Below are positions 52,511 through 61,641 of a stretch of DNA of 64,000 nt, piece after piece. The translations under genes and the position numbers were made by a program. Under the pieces are notes generated by a model, which made no database searches, was not told where the DNA came from, and saw only the letters and a program-made list of their open reading frames with translations. The stretch is from Flavobacterium micromati. GTDB taxonomy: Bacteria > Bacteroidota > Bacteroidia > Flavobacteriales > Flavobacteriaceae. Numbering within the stretch: position 1 is the stretch's first letter; every line of letters starts with the position of its first letter. The DNA lies in contig NZ_FQWF01000001.1 of assembly GCF_900129585.1 (NCBI RefSeq), forward strand, positions 431,864 to 495,863. The letters are read 5' to 3'.

Positions 52511-53617
52511 TTATTTCTCTTTTATCAGATAGACATATACGGGAAAATGGTCGCTGAAACCAATTTCAGTACTAGAATGACGCAACGGATATCCTTTATA
52601 TTGTCCGCTGGTTTGTATCAAAAAAGACTTGTTGTAAATCCCGGCTTTCCAATATCTAAAACTAGAATAATCTGGTTTTATCAAGGTTTCTGAAACTAAT
52701 ATTTGGTCAAATATATCCCAAGCATCGCGATAAGCAATTGTTCCCATTCCGTTTTTGGCCATTTCTTCGAATGGATTGTAAATCCCAAATTGCTGTACCT
52801 CGTTTTTTTTTGCTTTGGCGCCAAGCCCTACTTTAATACTTTTATTGTACGCTCCATCATTCATATCGCCCATTATAATGACTTTTGCGTTTGGATCTTT
52901 CCGTTGCAACGAATCAATAATTTTCTTGTTTAATGCAGCTGCTGCTTCTCTAAACGGACTTGATTTTTTTTCACCACCTGAGCGAGATGGCCAGTGATTG
53001 ACGATAAGATTAATTTCCTCACCCTCCAGAAAACCAGTTACTAATAATTGATCACGTGTGTAAACACGGTAATTTTTATCATTCACTTGAACCTCATCAT
53101 CAGTTTTTTCTTCAGCAGTAGATGAAGCGATTTCACTTTTAGCGCTTCTGTTTTTGTAAATATACAACGGAATATTACTATAACTTGTGGGTTGAAACTT
53201 CTTTTTTTGGTACAATAAAGCGACATCAATTCCTCTTTTATCTGGCGAATCAAAATGGATGATTCCGTAGTTTTTCTCTACTAATTTAGGCTGTTTTACT
53301 AAATCTTCAAGAACGCCTCTATTTTCAATTTCGCATCCGCCAATGAAGGTTGGCGAATCACTGTTTTGAGCAGAACCAATTTCAGCTAACACTCGCGACA
53401 AATTGTAAAGCTTTTTTTGATATTTATCAAATGTCCAGCGTTGCAAACCCTTTGGAGTCCATTCTTCATCATAAGTTTCAGGATCATTAATCGTATCAAA
53501 CAAGTTTTCGAAATTATAAAAAGCGACAGTGTGAATAATGTATTTTTTAGGTTGCGCTGATACAATGCTGATCGTTAAAAAAAGAAAAAGTACCAAAAGC
53601 CAGCGTTGAATTATCAT
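52511..53617 (-). CDS. Secreted endonuclease/exonuclease/phosphatase-fold protein
   Basis: From ATG 53617 the 368-aa protein has a signal peptide (MIIQRWLLVLFLFLTISIVSAQ). EEP-fold motifs follow in order: AFYNFENLFDTIND, GGCEIENR (catalytic Glu), LIVNHWPSRSGGEKK, IIMGDMNDG and IGFSDHFPVYV. It is probably a periplasmic or outer-membrane DNase-like or phosphodiesterase enzyme. It is a single gene, divergent from the LD-carboxypeptidase. Confidence 0.9.
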   Translation of the reverse strand: MIIQRWLLVLFLFLTISIVSAQPKKYIIHTVAFYNFENLFDTINDPETYDEEWTPKGLQRWTFDKYQKKLYNLSRVLAEIGSAQNSDSPTFIGGCEIENRGVLEDLVKQPKLVEKNYGIIHFDSPDKRGIDVALLYQKKKFQPTSYSNIPLYIYKNRSAKSEIASSTAEEKTDDEVQVNDKNYRVYTRDQLLVTGFLEGEEINLIVNHWPSRSGGEKKSSPFREAAAALNKKIIDSLQRKDPNAKVIIMGDMNDGAYNKSIKVGLGAKAKKNEVQQFGIYNPFEEMAKNGMGTIAYRDAWDIFDQILVSETLIKPDYSSFRYWKAGIYNKSFLIQTSGQYKGYPLRHSSTEIGFSDHFPVYVYLIKEK

Positions 53618-53779
53618 AGACAAAAATGCTTTAAAGAATAGTTCAATCAAATTTTAAATTTAGCTCCTGTAAAAATAGTGATTTGGACTTGGAACTTAAA
53701 ATTATTTTCTAATTCGCTATCTTTGTTTTTGTTCCAAAATAACTTCAGCTTTAAAATACTCTTCGAAAATTAATAACGC

Positions 53780-54781
53780 ATGCTTCAAAACAAATTATCA
53801 CATACGATTCGTACACCTATTATTTATAAATTTCTAATCGTTATTTTTATTTTACAATCATTCAACAGTCAAGCCCAAAATCAAATGATCACACCACCGT
53901 ATTTACAAAAAGGAGATACCATAGCCATATTGGCAACAGCCAGAAAAAATATTGACGACAACTTGAAACCCGCTATCGATTTGCTCCAAAGTTGGGGAAT
54001 TAACGTTGTTATTGGTAGTACAATTGGCTTGGACAATAATCAATTGGCAGGAACTGATGAACAACGTTCAGCCGACTTCCAGCAACAAATGGACAATCCT
54101 AATATCAAAGCAATTTGGTGCGCACGAGGCGGTTATGGCACAGTTCGAATCATTGATTTATTAGATTTTACCAAGTTTAAACTAAACCCAAAATGGATTA
54201 TTGGCTTTAGTGACGTGACCGTTTTGCACAATCATTTAAATACGATGGGATTTAAATCTATTCACGGAATTATGCCTGTTACTGTGGCGAGAGCTACGCC
54301 ACAAGCGATAGAAAGTTTGCGAATTTCACTGATGGGTGAGAAATTAAAATATGAAATAGCACCTTTCTCAATGAATAAATTTGGAAAAGCAAGTGGCGAA
54401 TTAGTTGGCGGAAATTTATCTATTTTATACAGTTTGTTTGGTTCACCTTCGGCAATTGACTGTTCAGATAAAATATTATTCCTAGAAGATTTAGATGAAT
54501 ATTTGTATCATATTGACCGGATGATGATCAACCTGAAACGCAATGGCTGCTTAGAAAGTATTAAAGGAATTATCGTAGGTTCTATGACCAAGATGAAAGA
54601 CAATGATATTCCGTGGGGAAAAAATGCGATTGAAATTATTGATGATGTTACAAAAAAATACAATATTCCAATTTTATATAATTTTCCCGCTGGTCATATT
54701 CAAGATAATCGCGCTTTGATTTTAGGGAATAAAGTGACTCTTGACGTTAATGCTAAACTGAGCACTGTGGTTTTCGAATAA
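53780..54781 (+). CDS. LD-carboxypeptidase (S66 family), exported
   Basis: This peptidase trims the terminal D-Ala from murein tetrapeptides or related LD bonds. The 333-aa protein has an N-terminal hydrophobic signal (about 14-32, ending SQA), the nucleophile Ser144 in IGFSDVT, AIWCARGGYGTVRI, GGNLSILYSLFGSPS, the catalytic Glu region LFLEDLDE and His in PAGHIQDNRA. TATCTTTG at 53718-53725 could be the -7 box. Unlike E. coli LdcA it is predicted to be exported. Confidence 0.92.
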   Translation: MLQNKLSHTIRTPIIYKFLIVIFILQSFNSQAQNQMITPPYLQKGDTIAILATARKNIDDNLKPAIDLLQSWGINVVIGSTIGLDNNQLAGTDEQRSADFQQQMDNPNIKAIWCARGGYGTVRIIDLLDFTKFKLNPKWIIGFSDVTVLHNHLNTMGFKSIHGIMPVTVARATPQAIESLRISLMGEKLKYEIAPFSMNKFGKASGELVGGNLSILYSLFGSPSAIDCSDKILFLEDLDEYLYHIDRMMINLKRNGCLESIKGIIVGSMTKMKDNDIPWGKNAIEIIDDVTKKYNIPILYNFPAGHIQDNRALILGNKVTLDVNAKLSTVVFE

Positions 54782-54783
54782 AA

Positions 54784-54815
54784 TCCTCCCCCAAATCCCT
54801 AAGGAGGAGGGGGAG
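54784..54815. repeat. C/G-rich palindromic repeat after the LD-carboxypeptidase gene
   Basis: TCCTCCCCCAAATCCCTAAG pairs back with GGAGGAGGGGGAG to form a hairpin starting 3 bp after the stop. It belongs to the family seen in ileS and at 24349 and 56067. Confidence 0.7.
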
Positions 54816-54867
54816 ACGAGATAGAAGTGACCTATGAACAGTATTGTTATCAAGAAATCTTTAAAAC

Positions 54868-54931
54868 ATTGAACTGAACAATTACTGATTAGCTCTGAAC
54901 ACTGAACACTGAACACTGACACTGAACACTA
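54868..54931 (+). repeat. Heptamer array (TGAACAC type) upstream of yraN
   Basis: Four TGAACAC units in a row, one broken unit (TGACAC) and looser copies upstream (TTGAACTGAACA) fill the leader of yraN, ending 6 bp before its ATG. The motif differs from the TTAGTCC and AAATCCC arrays but keeps the 7-nt period. A spurious minus-strand ORF arises from it. Confidence 0.8.
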
Positions 54932-54937
54932 AAAAAA

Positions 54938-55297
54938 ATGGCTAAACACAACGAACTCGGAAAACTTGGTGAAGAAATGGCAGTAGAATTTCTCCAGAAA
55001 GAGGGATATAAAATCGTGGAAACCAACTGGACTTTTCAGAAAGCAGAGATTGATATTATAGCCAAGAAGGAAAATATTTTAGCTATAATTGAAGTTAAAA
55101 CTAGATCTTCTTTAGATTTTGGACTACCTCAGGATTTTGTGAAAACAAAAAAAATTCAGCTCCTTGTTAAAGCCGTTGATGCTTATGTAAATGAAAGAGA
55201 TTTAGATGTAGAGGTTCGTTTTGATATTATAGCAATTCACAAGGAGGGAAAATCGTTCGTTATGGAGCATCTTATTGACGCATTTTATCACTTTTAG
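54938..55297 (+). CDS. YraN family (UPF0102) putative endonuclease
   Basis: The 119-aa protein has the restriction-endonuclease-like fold of UPF0102. Catalytic-type residues are Glu37 and Asp39 (AEIDIIA) and Glu52-x-Lys54 (IEVKTR), with the N-terminal GKLGEEMAVEFLQKEGYKI typical of the family. Members resemble Holliday-junction resolvases, but the cellular role is unproven. Translation starts right after a TGAACAC heptamer array. Confidence 0.92.
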   Translation: MAKHNELGKLGEEMAVEFLQKEGYKIVETNWTFQKAEIDIIAKKENILAIIEVKTRSSLDFGLPQDFVKTKKIQLLVKAVDAYVNERDLDVEVRFDIIAIHKEGKSFVMEHLIDAFYHF

Positions 55298-55319
55298 TTG
55301 ATTAAAATTAATGTTATAT

Positions 55320-55350
55320 TTGTAACAAATTGTTTTTTTATTTATATTTG
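55320..55350 (+). promoter_or_regulatory. Promoter of the ACT-domain gene
   Basis: TTG at 55320-55322, a 20-nt spacer and TATATTTG at 55343-55350 match the flavobacterial consensus; the start codon follows 57 bp later. Confidence 0.65.
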
Positions 55351-55407
55351 CTGTCAATTATACAAACTAACTACTTGTGCATTTAATAACTAACTAAAAA
55401 AAATCCT

Positions 55408-56064
55408 ATGAAGACTGTTTCTTCTGTTGTAGAAAATTACATCAAAACAAAACCATTTTTACTGAATGCTTTATCTCTTGGTATTATCAATTTAACTTCG
55501 CTATCTCGAAATATAATGACCGAATTAGAAAGTGAATTTAGTAAGGAAGTAAAACAAGGCGCCGTGGTTATGGCTTTAAAAAGACTAACCGAAGAACTAG
55601 ACTTCAGGTTAAATCATAAGATTAATAAAGTCATTAAAAACATTGGAGAAATAACTGTCCGTTCTTCTTTGACTGACTACACATTTGCAGCCTCTGATAC
55701 CGTTTTAAACAAACAGGCGGACTTAATCACAGATATTAATGCACTTCCAGATATTTTTTACACCTCATCAAGAGGCGTAAATGAAACCAACATTGTAGTG
55801 AGTAATAGCATAAATCATCTAGTGGATAAGCATTTTGCGAACGAAAAACTAATACAAAAATTAGACAACCTTGCTTCGATAACCGTGAAATTACCTAAAG
55901 AAAATATCGTTGTTCCTGGTATTTATTATTTTATTTTCCAGCGTTTGGCATGGGAAGGAATTATAATTAACGAGGTGATTTCGACTTCAAATGAATTCAC
56001 TATTTTAGTGAGTGAAGAGCAAGTTGACGTCGCTTTTAAAGTGATTAAGGACTTGAAGAATTAA
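55408..56064 (+). CDS. Helix-turn-helix-like protein with C-terminal ACT domain
   Basis: The 218-aa protein is usually labelled aspartate kinase in flavobacteria, but no kinase domain is present. Residues 1-75 look like a winged helix (NALSLGIINLTSLSRNIMTE, VKQGAVVMALKRLTEEL). Residues about 150-218 look like an ACT fold (ASITVKLPKENIVVPGIYYF, WEGIIINEVISTSNEFTILV). It may be a ligand-sensing regulator related to amino acids; this is inferred. It has its own promoter. Confidence 0.75.
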   Translation: MKTVSSVVENYIKTKPFLLNALSLGIINLTSLSRNIMTELESEFSKEVKQGAVVMALKRLTEELDFRLNHKINKVIKNIGEITVRSSLTDYTFAASDTVLNKQADLITDINALPDIFYTSSRGVNETNIVVSNSINHLVDKHFANEKLIQKLDNLASITVKLPKENIVVPGIYYFIFQRLAWEGIIINEVISTSNEFTILVSEEQVDVAFKVIKDLKN

Positions 56065-56066
56065 TA

Positions 56067-56100
56067 TCCTCCCCCCAGCCTCCTCCAAAGGAGGGGGAGA
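56067..56100. repeat. C/G-rich palindromic repeat after the ACT-domain gene
   Basis: CTCCCCCCAGCCTCCTCC-AAAGGAGGGGGAG forms a hairpin 3 bp after the stop, as at 54784. The rest of the gap to 56321 shows nothing recognised. Confidence 0.7.
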
Positions 56101-56321
56101 GTAAGTGGAACGACATTTATTGTAATCAAGGCGAATTATTTTTTGTTCTAAGCTTTATATCTAAATAATTAAAAATCAGGTGAAATATCATCGCTTGTAT
56201 TAAGAACTAGATCTAAACCTTGAGATTTTAAGATGTAATTTTCACCAAGTTGTTGATAGAAAAACTTGTAAGATTTCTTTTAATTAAAATCCATAAACAA
56301 AATTATACTTTTTCATTTCAA

Positions 56322-59300
56322 TTAATTTTTCTCCCCTCCCAACATCTCCATAAACTCTAAAGCTGTTCTCGTATTTTTTACATTTTCAAAAGTCAATAAA
56401 AGCTTTAGACCAGTAGGAGTTTCCTTTTCTTTTATTTTACAAATTGCACTGTTTTTTTGTACAAATTGCAGCATGTTAGCGAAACGCTTGGACTGATAAT
56501 AAGCCGATTGTTGATCAGATACAAAATAGCCAATCATTTTACCTTTTTTCATTACCAATTTTTCAATTCCTAATCGCGTAGCGATCCATTTGATGCGAAT
56601 ACTATTCATCAAAGCTTTGGCACGAGGCGGCATCGGTCCAAAACGGTCAATTAATTTATTTTGGAAAACAATTAACTCTTCCTCGTTTTTTACAGCCCCT
56701 AATTCATTGTACAAACTCAATCGCTCCGAAACGTTATTGATGTATTCATCAGAAAACAACAATTCAAAATCAGTATCTATTTGTAAATCTTTTACATATT
56801 CTCTGGTCTCAATATCATTTTCCTCAGGATATAAATCCTTGAATTCATTTTCCTTCAATTCATCAATCGCTTCATTAAGGATTTTTTGATAGGTATCAAA
56901 ACCTATTTCATTGATAAATCCGCTTTGTTCACCGCCTAATAAATCTCCAGCTCCACGAATTTCAAGATCTTTCATCGCAATGTTGAAACCGCTTCCCAGT
57001 TCGCTGAATTGTTCCAAAGCTTGAATTCGTTTTCTAGCATCATCAGTCATTGCCGAATATGGTGGACAAATAAAATAACAAAACGCTTTCTTATTGCTAC
57101 GCCCTACTCGACCTCGCATTTGATGCAGATCAGAAAGTCCAAAATTATTGGCATTATTGATGAAAATTGTGTTTGCATTCGGCACATCTAATCCGCTTTC
57201 AATAATAGTTGTTGCAACTAAAACGTCGAATTCTCCATTCATAAAAGCAAGCATTAACTCTTCCAGTTTTCTACCTTCCATTTGGCCATGACCTATTCCC
57301 ACTCGTGCATTAGGAACCAAACGCTGAATCATTCCAGCTACTTCTTTAATATTTTCAATCCTGTTATTGATAAAAAATACCTGTCCGTTACGTTGAATTT
57401 CGTACGAAATCGCATCGCGAATCAATTCTTCACTAAACCCAACTACATTGGTTTCAATTGGATATCTATTGGGCGGAGGAGTTGTAATTACCGATAAATC
57501 TCGTGCTGCCATCAATGAAAATTGGAGCGTTCTAGGAATTGGAGTTGCTGTTAAAGTCAACGTATCAACATTAGCAGCAATTGTTTTGAGTTTGTCTTTT
57601 ACGTTGACACCAAATTTTTGCTCCTCATCCACAATCAGTAATCCTAAATCTTTAAAAACGACATTTTTATTGACTAATTGATGTGTTCCTATAACTATAT
57701 CTAGTTTCCCGTCGGCCAAATCTTTTAGGGTTTCCGCTTTTTGTTTCGCCGTTCTAAATCGGTTCAAGTAACCTATTGTAACCGGCATATCTTTCAATCT
57801 TTCAGTGAAAGTTCGATAATGTTGATACGCTAAAATGGTCGTAGGTACTAAAATCGCTACTTGTTTGCTATTATCAACTGCTTTAAAAGCAGCTCGAATT
57901 GCTACTTCGGTTTTACCAAAACCTACGTCGCCGCAAACTAAACGATCCATTGGTCGGTCGCTTTCCATATCGGCTTTTACTTCTTGAGTAGATTTAGTTT
58001 GATCCGGCGTATCCTCATAAATAAACGAACTTTCTAATTCATTTTGTAAATAACTGTCTGGCGCAAACTGGAATCCCTTATCCAATCGCCTTTTAGCATA
58101 CAATTGAATTAAATTGAACGCAACATGCTTTACTCGAGCCTTGGTTTTTTGTTTTAGAATCTTCCATGCATTCGAACCTAATTTATAAATTTTAGGGGGT
58201 GCACCATCTTTACCGTTATATTTAGAAATTTTATGTAACGAGTGAATACTCACATACACAATGTCATTATCAGCATACACGAGTTTGATTGCCTCTTGCG
58301 TTTTTCCTTCAACTTGAATTTTTTGCAATCCGCCAAAACGACCTATTCCATGATCGATATGCGTTACATAATCGCCTACCGAAAGTGTTGTCAGTTCTTT
58401 GAGAGTTATATTCTGCTTTTTTGAATAGCCACTTTTAATATTAAATTTATGATAGCGTTCAAAAATTTGGTGATCAGTATAACACGTAATTTGATTTTCT
58501 TCGTCAATAAATCCTTGGTACAAAGGCAAGACAATTGTGTTGTATTGTTTGCGAATATTTTCAGAATTAGCTTCATCTAATGTCTCAAAAATATCGTGAA
58601 AGCGTTTTGCCTGGGCTTCATTCGAACAAAATAAATAATTCTTGTATCCATTAAAGTGATTTTCACTCAAATTATTTAGCAGTAAGTCAAATTGTTTATT
58701 AAATGAAGGTTGCGGCTGAATGTGAAATTCAAATTTTTTAGTAGTTCTAAAAATAGGTTTTGAACTCAATTCTACGATAGAAAAATCCAATGCTCTTTTT
58801 ATAAATGACGCCTGATTCAAGAATAATTGTTCTGGTTCGGACCGTTTTATTTCTTGCGATAATTTTGCAAAAGCTTCTTCGGCTTTACCAAATTGTTTAT
58901 CTAATTGTAATAAAAAATCTTCCGTGTTTTGAATGAAAATAACGGTCTTTTCCGAAATGTAATCTAAAAAACTTTCTCTATTTTCTTGAAAGACTTTATT
59001 TTCTACATTGGGAATAATTGTGATCTTTTTTTGGGTTTCAATAGATAATTGTGTGGCCACATCAAAACTTCGGATGCTTTCAACCTCATCTCCAAAAAAT
59101 TCAATACGATACGGATTATCATTCGAAAATGAAAACACATCTACAATTCCACCACGAACTGAGAATTCTCCCGGTTCAGTAATAAAATCCACTCTTTTAA
59201 ATTCGTATTCGAATAAAACTTCATTTATGAAATCAATAGAAATCTTGTCTCCAACAGCAACTTTCAATGTGTTTTTATCTAATTCTCTTCGCGTTACCAC

Positions 59301-59717
59301 TTTTTCAAAAAGTGCCTCAGGATACGTGACAATGATCGCAGGTTTTTTGCGCGAATTAATGCGGTTTAAAACTTCGGCGCGAAGCAAAACATTGGCGTTA
59401 TCAGTATCCTCTATTTGATAAGGACGACGAAAAGATCCGGGATAAAAAAGCACATCTTGATCGCCAATCATTTGCTCTAAATCGTTTAAATAATAAGCCG
59501 CTTCTTCTTTATTGTTTAAAACGATTAAAAATGGGAGCTCTGATTTTTTAAAAAGCGACCGAATCACAAATGATAATGCTGATCCAATCAATCCTGAAAG
59601 ATGCATTTTAATTTGATTATTTTCTACTAAACGACTAGCAATTTGTTGCGTTTTTGGAGAATCATCGTAGGTATTGTATAAGACTTTTTTACTCAACTCT
59701 TGGTGTGTTTTCGTCAA
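56322..59717 (-). CDS. mfd: Transcription-repair coupling factor
   Basis: This translocase removes RNA polymerase stalled at DNA lesions and recruits UvrA. The 1131-aa protein has the UvrB-like N-terminal domains (ELPFLIVLNNKEEAAYYLND, GEFSVRGGIVDVFSF), the RNA-polymerase-interaction domain (LSVGDYVTHIDHGIGRFGGL), the RecG-like helicase core with Walker A GDVGFGKT (about 593-600), DEEQ (about 696), TATPIPRTL and QMRGRVGRS, and a C-terminal TRCF domain. Its first 29 bp overlap the end of the upstream lipoprotein gene. Confidence 0.97.
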   Translation of the reverse strand: MTKTHQELSKKVLYNTYDDSPKTQQIASRLVENNQIKMHLSGLIGSALSFVIRSLFKKSELPFLIVLNNKEEAAYYLNDLEQMIGDQDVLFYPGSFRRPYQIEDTDNANVLLRAEVLNRINSRKKPAIIVTYPEALFEKVVTRRELDKNTLKVAVGDKISIDFINEVLFEYEFKRVDFITEPGEFSVRGGIVDVFSFSNDNPYRIEFFGDEVESIRSFDVATQLSIETQKKITIIPNVENKVFQENRESFLDYISEKTVIFIQNTEDFLLQLDKQFGKAEEAFAKLSQEIKRSEPEQLFLNQASFIKRALDFSIVELSSKPIFRTTKKFEFHIQPQPSFNKQFDLLLNNLSENHFNGYKNYLFCSNEAQAKRFHDIFETLDEANSENIRKQYNTIVLPLYQGFIDEENQITCYTDHQIFERYHKFNIKSGYSKKQNITLKELTTLSVGDYVTHIDHGIGRFGGLQKIQVEGKTQEAIKLVYADNDIVYVSIHSLHKISKYNGKDGAPPKIYKLGSNAWKILKQKTKARVKHVAFNLIQLYAKRRLDKGFQFAPDSYLQNELESSFIYEDTPDQTKSTQEVKADMESDRPMDRLVCGDVGFGKTEVAIRAAFKAVDNSKQVAILVPTTILAYQHYRTFTERLKDMPVTIGYLNRFRTAKQKAETLKDLADGKLDIVIGTHQLVNKNVVFKDLGLLIVDEEQKFGVNVKDKLKTIAANVDTLTLTATPIPRTLQFSLMAARDLSVITTPPPNRYPIETNVVGFSEELIRDAISYEIQRNGQVFFINNRIENIKEVAGMIQRLVPNARVGIGHGQMEGRKLEELMLAFMNGEFDVLVATTIIESGLDVPNANTIFINNANNFGLSDLHQMRGRVGRSNKKAFCYFICPPYSAMTDDARKRIQALEQFSELGSGFNIAMKDLEIRGAGDLLGGEQSGFINEIGFDTYQKILNEAIDELKENEFKDLYPEENDIETREYVKDLQIDTDFELLFSDEYINNVSERLSLYNELGAVKNEEELIVFQNKLIDRFGPMPPRAKALMNSIRIKWIATRLGIEKLVMKKGKMIGYFVSDQQSAYYQSKRFANMLQFVQKNSAICKIKEKETPTGLKLLLTFENVKNTRTALEFMEMLGGEKN

Positions 59718-60291
59718 TAATTACGTTAGGAATGGCTCTAGAAGCGTCCATCATATTTCTTAATTCAGATTCCCCTTCTTCAGTTGGAATCTTACTTTTC
59801 TCAATTACCTTGTCCATTTGTCTTTCTAGTGAAACTAATTCTAAATTGATTTCGGCCACTAATTGAGTTATTTTTTTATCTGGAATATTGTCTAAATGAA
59901 TGTATAAATCAAGCATTTGGATTTTAGTTGTTAAAACCGCGATTCTACTTTTGATGGCAGGTTTGCTAAAAGTATAAGGTATATTTTCATTTAAAGCAAT
60001 CGCCTTTTTTGTAATCGCTGTCGATTTTTGTTGAAAAGCACTAATCGTTTTTTTTGGTTTCTGTGCTAATTCAGCTAGAAATAAACGCCACTCATTCCAA
60101 GATGATAGGCTAGTCTCGGCAGCTTCGGTGACTGGTGTGTCGTAAAACACCCAAGCTTTTTCTATGTTTTTAAATATAAGTTCTCTTTTTTTAGCTTCCT
60201 TTTGATTTTCGGCAATGCGTTTTTGGTCATCATTTTGACAAGAGTTCAAAATAAAAACGACAGATATAAAGAACATTATTTTGTTTCTCAT
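59689..60291 (-). CDS. Predicted lipoprotein, coupled to mfd
   Basis: The 200-aa protein has a lipoprotein signal (MRNKIMFFISVVFILNSC, Cys18) followed by a charged helical body (KRIAENQKEAKKRELIFKN) and conserved-looking SLSSWNEWRLFLAELAQKP. It is probably periplasmic and anchored in a membrane. Its 3' end overlaps mfd by 29 bp in another frame, so the two are co-transcribed. TAACTTTG on the minus strand (60311-60318) may be the -7 box. No family name is known to me. Confidence 0.75.
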   Translation of the reverse strand: MRNKIMFFISVVFILNSCQNDDQKRIAENQKEAKKRELIFKNIEKAWVFYDTPVTEAAETSLSSWNEWRLFLAELAQKPKKTISAFQQKSTAITKKAIALNENIPYTFSKPAIKSRIAVLTTKIQMLDLYIHLDNIPDKKITQLVAEINLELVSLERQMDKVIEKSKIPTEEGESELRNMMDASRAIPNVIIDENTPRVE

Positions 60292-60513
60292 TACAAATTT
60301 AATTGAGGTACAAAGTTACGAAGTAAATTTACATTTATGAATTTCATTAGCGCATTAACAATCTATTGTTATTGTCCCTTTATTTTTAAATTAAAACCGA
60401 CTAATTAACACTTTTAAAGTAATTTTTAATACTGTTTTAGAGGCAAATAATGCTTTTATTTCAAAATTATCATATTTGCGAAAACGTTATCTTTGCGCTT
60501 CAAAATAGATAAA

Positions 60514-61452
60514 ATGAGTACAAAAATATTGATTATAGGCGCTTGCGGACAAATTGGGACTGAACTAACGCACAAATTACGTGAAATATATGGTACAGAT
60601 AATGTTATTGCATCGGACATTAGAAAACTAAATAATGATGTTGTTAATTCGGGTCCATTTGAAGTAATAAACGCATTGGATTTTAACCAAATTGAGCATC
60701 TTGTCGAAGTTCATAAAATTGATGAAATTTATTTAATGGCGGCGTTATTATCGGCTACAGCTGAGAAAAACCCAGCGTTTGCTTGGGATTTAAATATGAA
60801 CTCCTTGTTTCACGTTTTGAATTTGGCGAAAGCTGGAAAAATTAAAAAGATATTTTGGCCTTCCAGTATCGCCGTTTTTGGACCTACAACCCCCAAAGAA
60901 AACACCCCGCAATATACCGTCATGGAACCTTCAACTGTATATGGAATTAGCAAGCAAGCGGGCGAAAGATGGTGTGAATATTACCATAACATTTTTGGAG
61001 TTGATGTGCGAAGCATTCGTTATCCTGGTTTAATTAGCTGGTCATCTCCCCCTGGTGGCGGAACTACTGATTATGCAGTTGATATCTTTCACAAAGCACT
61101 TTCAGACAAAACTTATGAGTGTTTTTTATCATCAGAAACTAAAATGCCAATGATGTATATGGACGATGCGATAGCCGCGACGATTCAAATTATGCAAGCA
61201 CCGCTTGAGCAAATAAAAATTCGTTCTTCGTATAATTTAGCTGCGATGAGCTTTACGCCAACGGAGATTGCTGCCGAAATTCAAAAACATATTCCTGAAT
61301 TTACTGTTACTTATAATCCTGACTTCCGTCAAAAAATTGCTGACAGCTGGCCCGCTAGTATCAGTGATGCTGAGGCTAGAAAAGATTGGAACTGGAAACA
61401 TAAGTATGATTTAAAAACAATGACAGCGGATATGCTGGAGCATTTGAAGTAA
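60514..61452 (+). CDS. L-threonine 3-dehydrogenase, short-chain (epimerase-like) type
   Basis: The ATG at 60514 gives 312 aa (MSTKILIIGACGQIGTELTH); the TTG upstream coincides with a TATCTTTG promoter element (60488-60495). It is an extended SDR with GACGQIGTE, the catalytic Ser in WPSSIAVFGP, and YGISKQAGERW (Tyr-x3-Lys). SYNLAAMSFTPTEIA and RYPGLISWSSPPGGGTTDYA fit the UDP-galactose-4-epimerase-like threonine dehydrogenase known from Flavobacterium frigidimaris. It oxidises threonine to 2-amino-3-ketobutyrate with NAD. Confidence 0.9.
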   Translation: MSTKILIIGACGQIGTELTHKLREIYGTDNVIASDIRKLNNDVVNSGPFEVINALDFNQIEHLVEVHKIDEIYLMAALLSATAEKNPAFAWDLNMNSLFHVLNLAKAGKIKKIFWPSSIAVFGPTTPKENTPQYTVMEPSTVYGISKQAGERWCEYYHNIFGVDVRSIRYPGLISWSSPPGGGTTDYAVDIFHKALSDKTYECFLSSETKMPMMYMDDAIAATIQIMQAPLEQIKIRSSYNLAAMSFTPTEIAAEIQKHIPEFTVTYNPDFRQKIADSWPASISDAEARKDWNWKHKYDLKTMTADMLEHLK

Positions 61453-61467
61453 ATTCACAAACAATAT

Positions 61468-61505
61468 AAAAAAAGGCCGCAAAAACAATTTTGCGGCCTT
61501 TTTTT
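61468..61505 (+). terminator. Strong intrinsic terminator of the threonine dehydrogenase gene
   Basis: A perfect 17-bp stem AAAAAAAGGCCGCAAAA / TTTTGCGGCCTTTTTTT with a 4-nt loop lies 15 bp after the stop. Confidence 0.95.
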
Positions 61506-61641
61506 ATGAATTCTTAAGGAAAGTATAAACTTAAAACGATATTCGTAGTATTTCAACTGCGGTTAGCAACTACGATTTAAAAGAATTATTCTATTTGACA
61601 AAGCATAATAAAACTTGATAATAAAACTTGAATTGAGAGGA

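Noticed and set aside
54722..54922. 66-codon minus-strand ORF
   Set aside because: Its repetitive product (FSVQCSE, CSVQCF) is a by-product of the TGAACAC array and it overlaps the carboxypeptidase gene.
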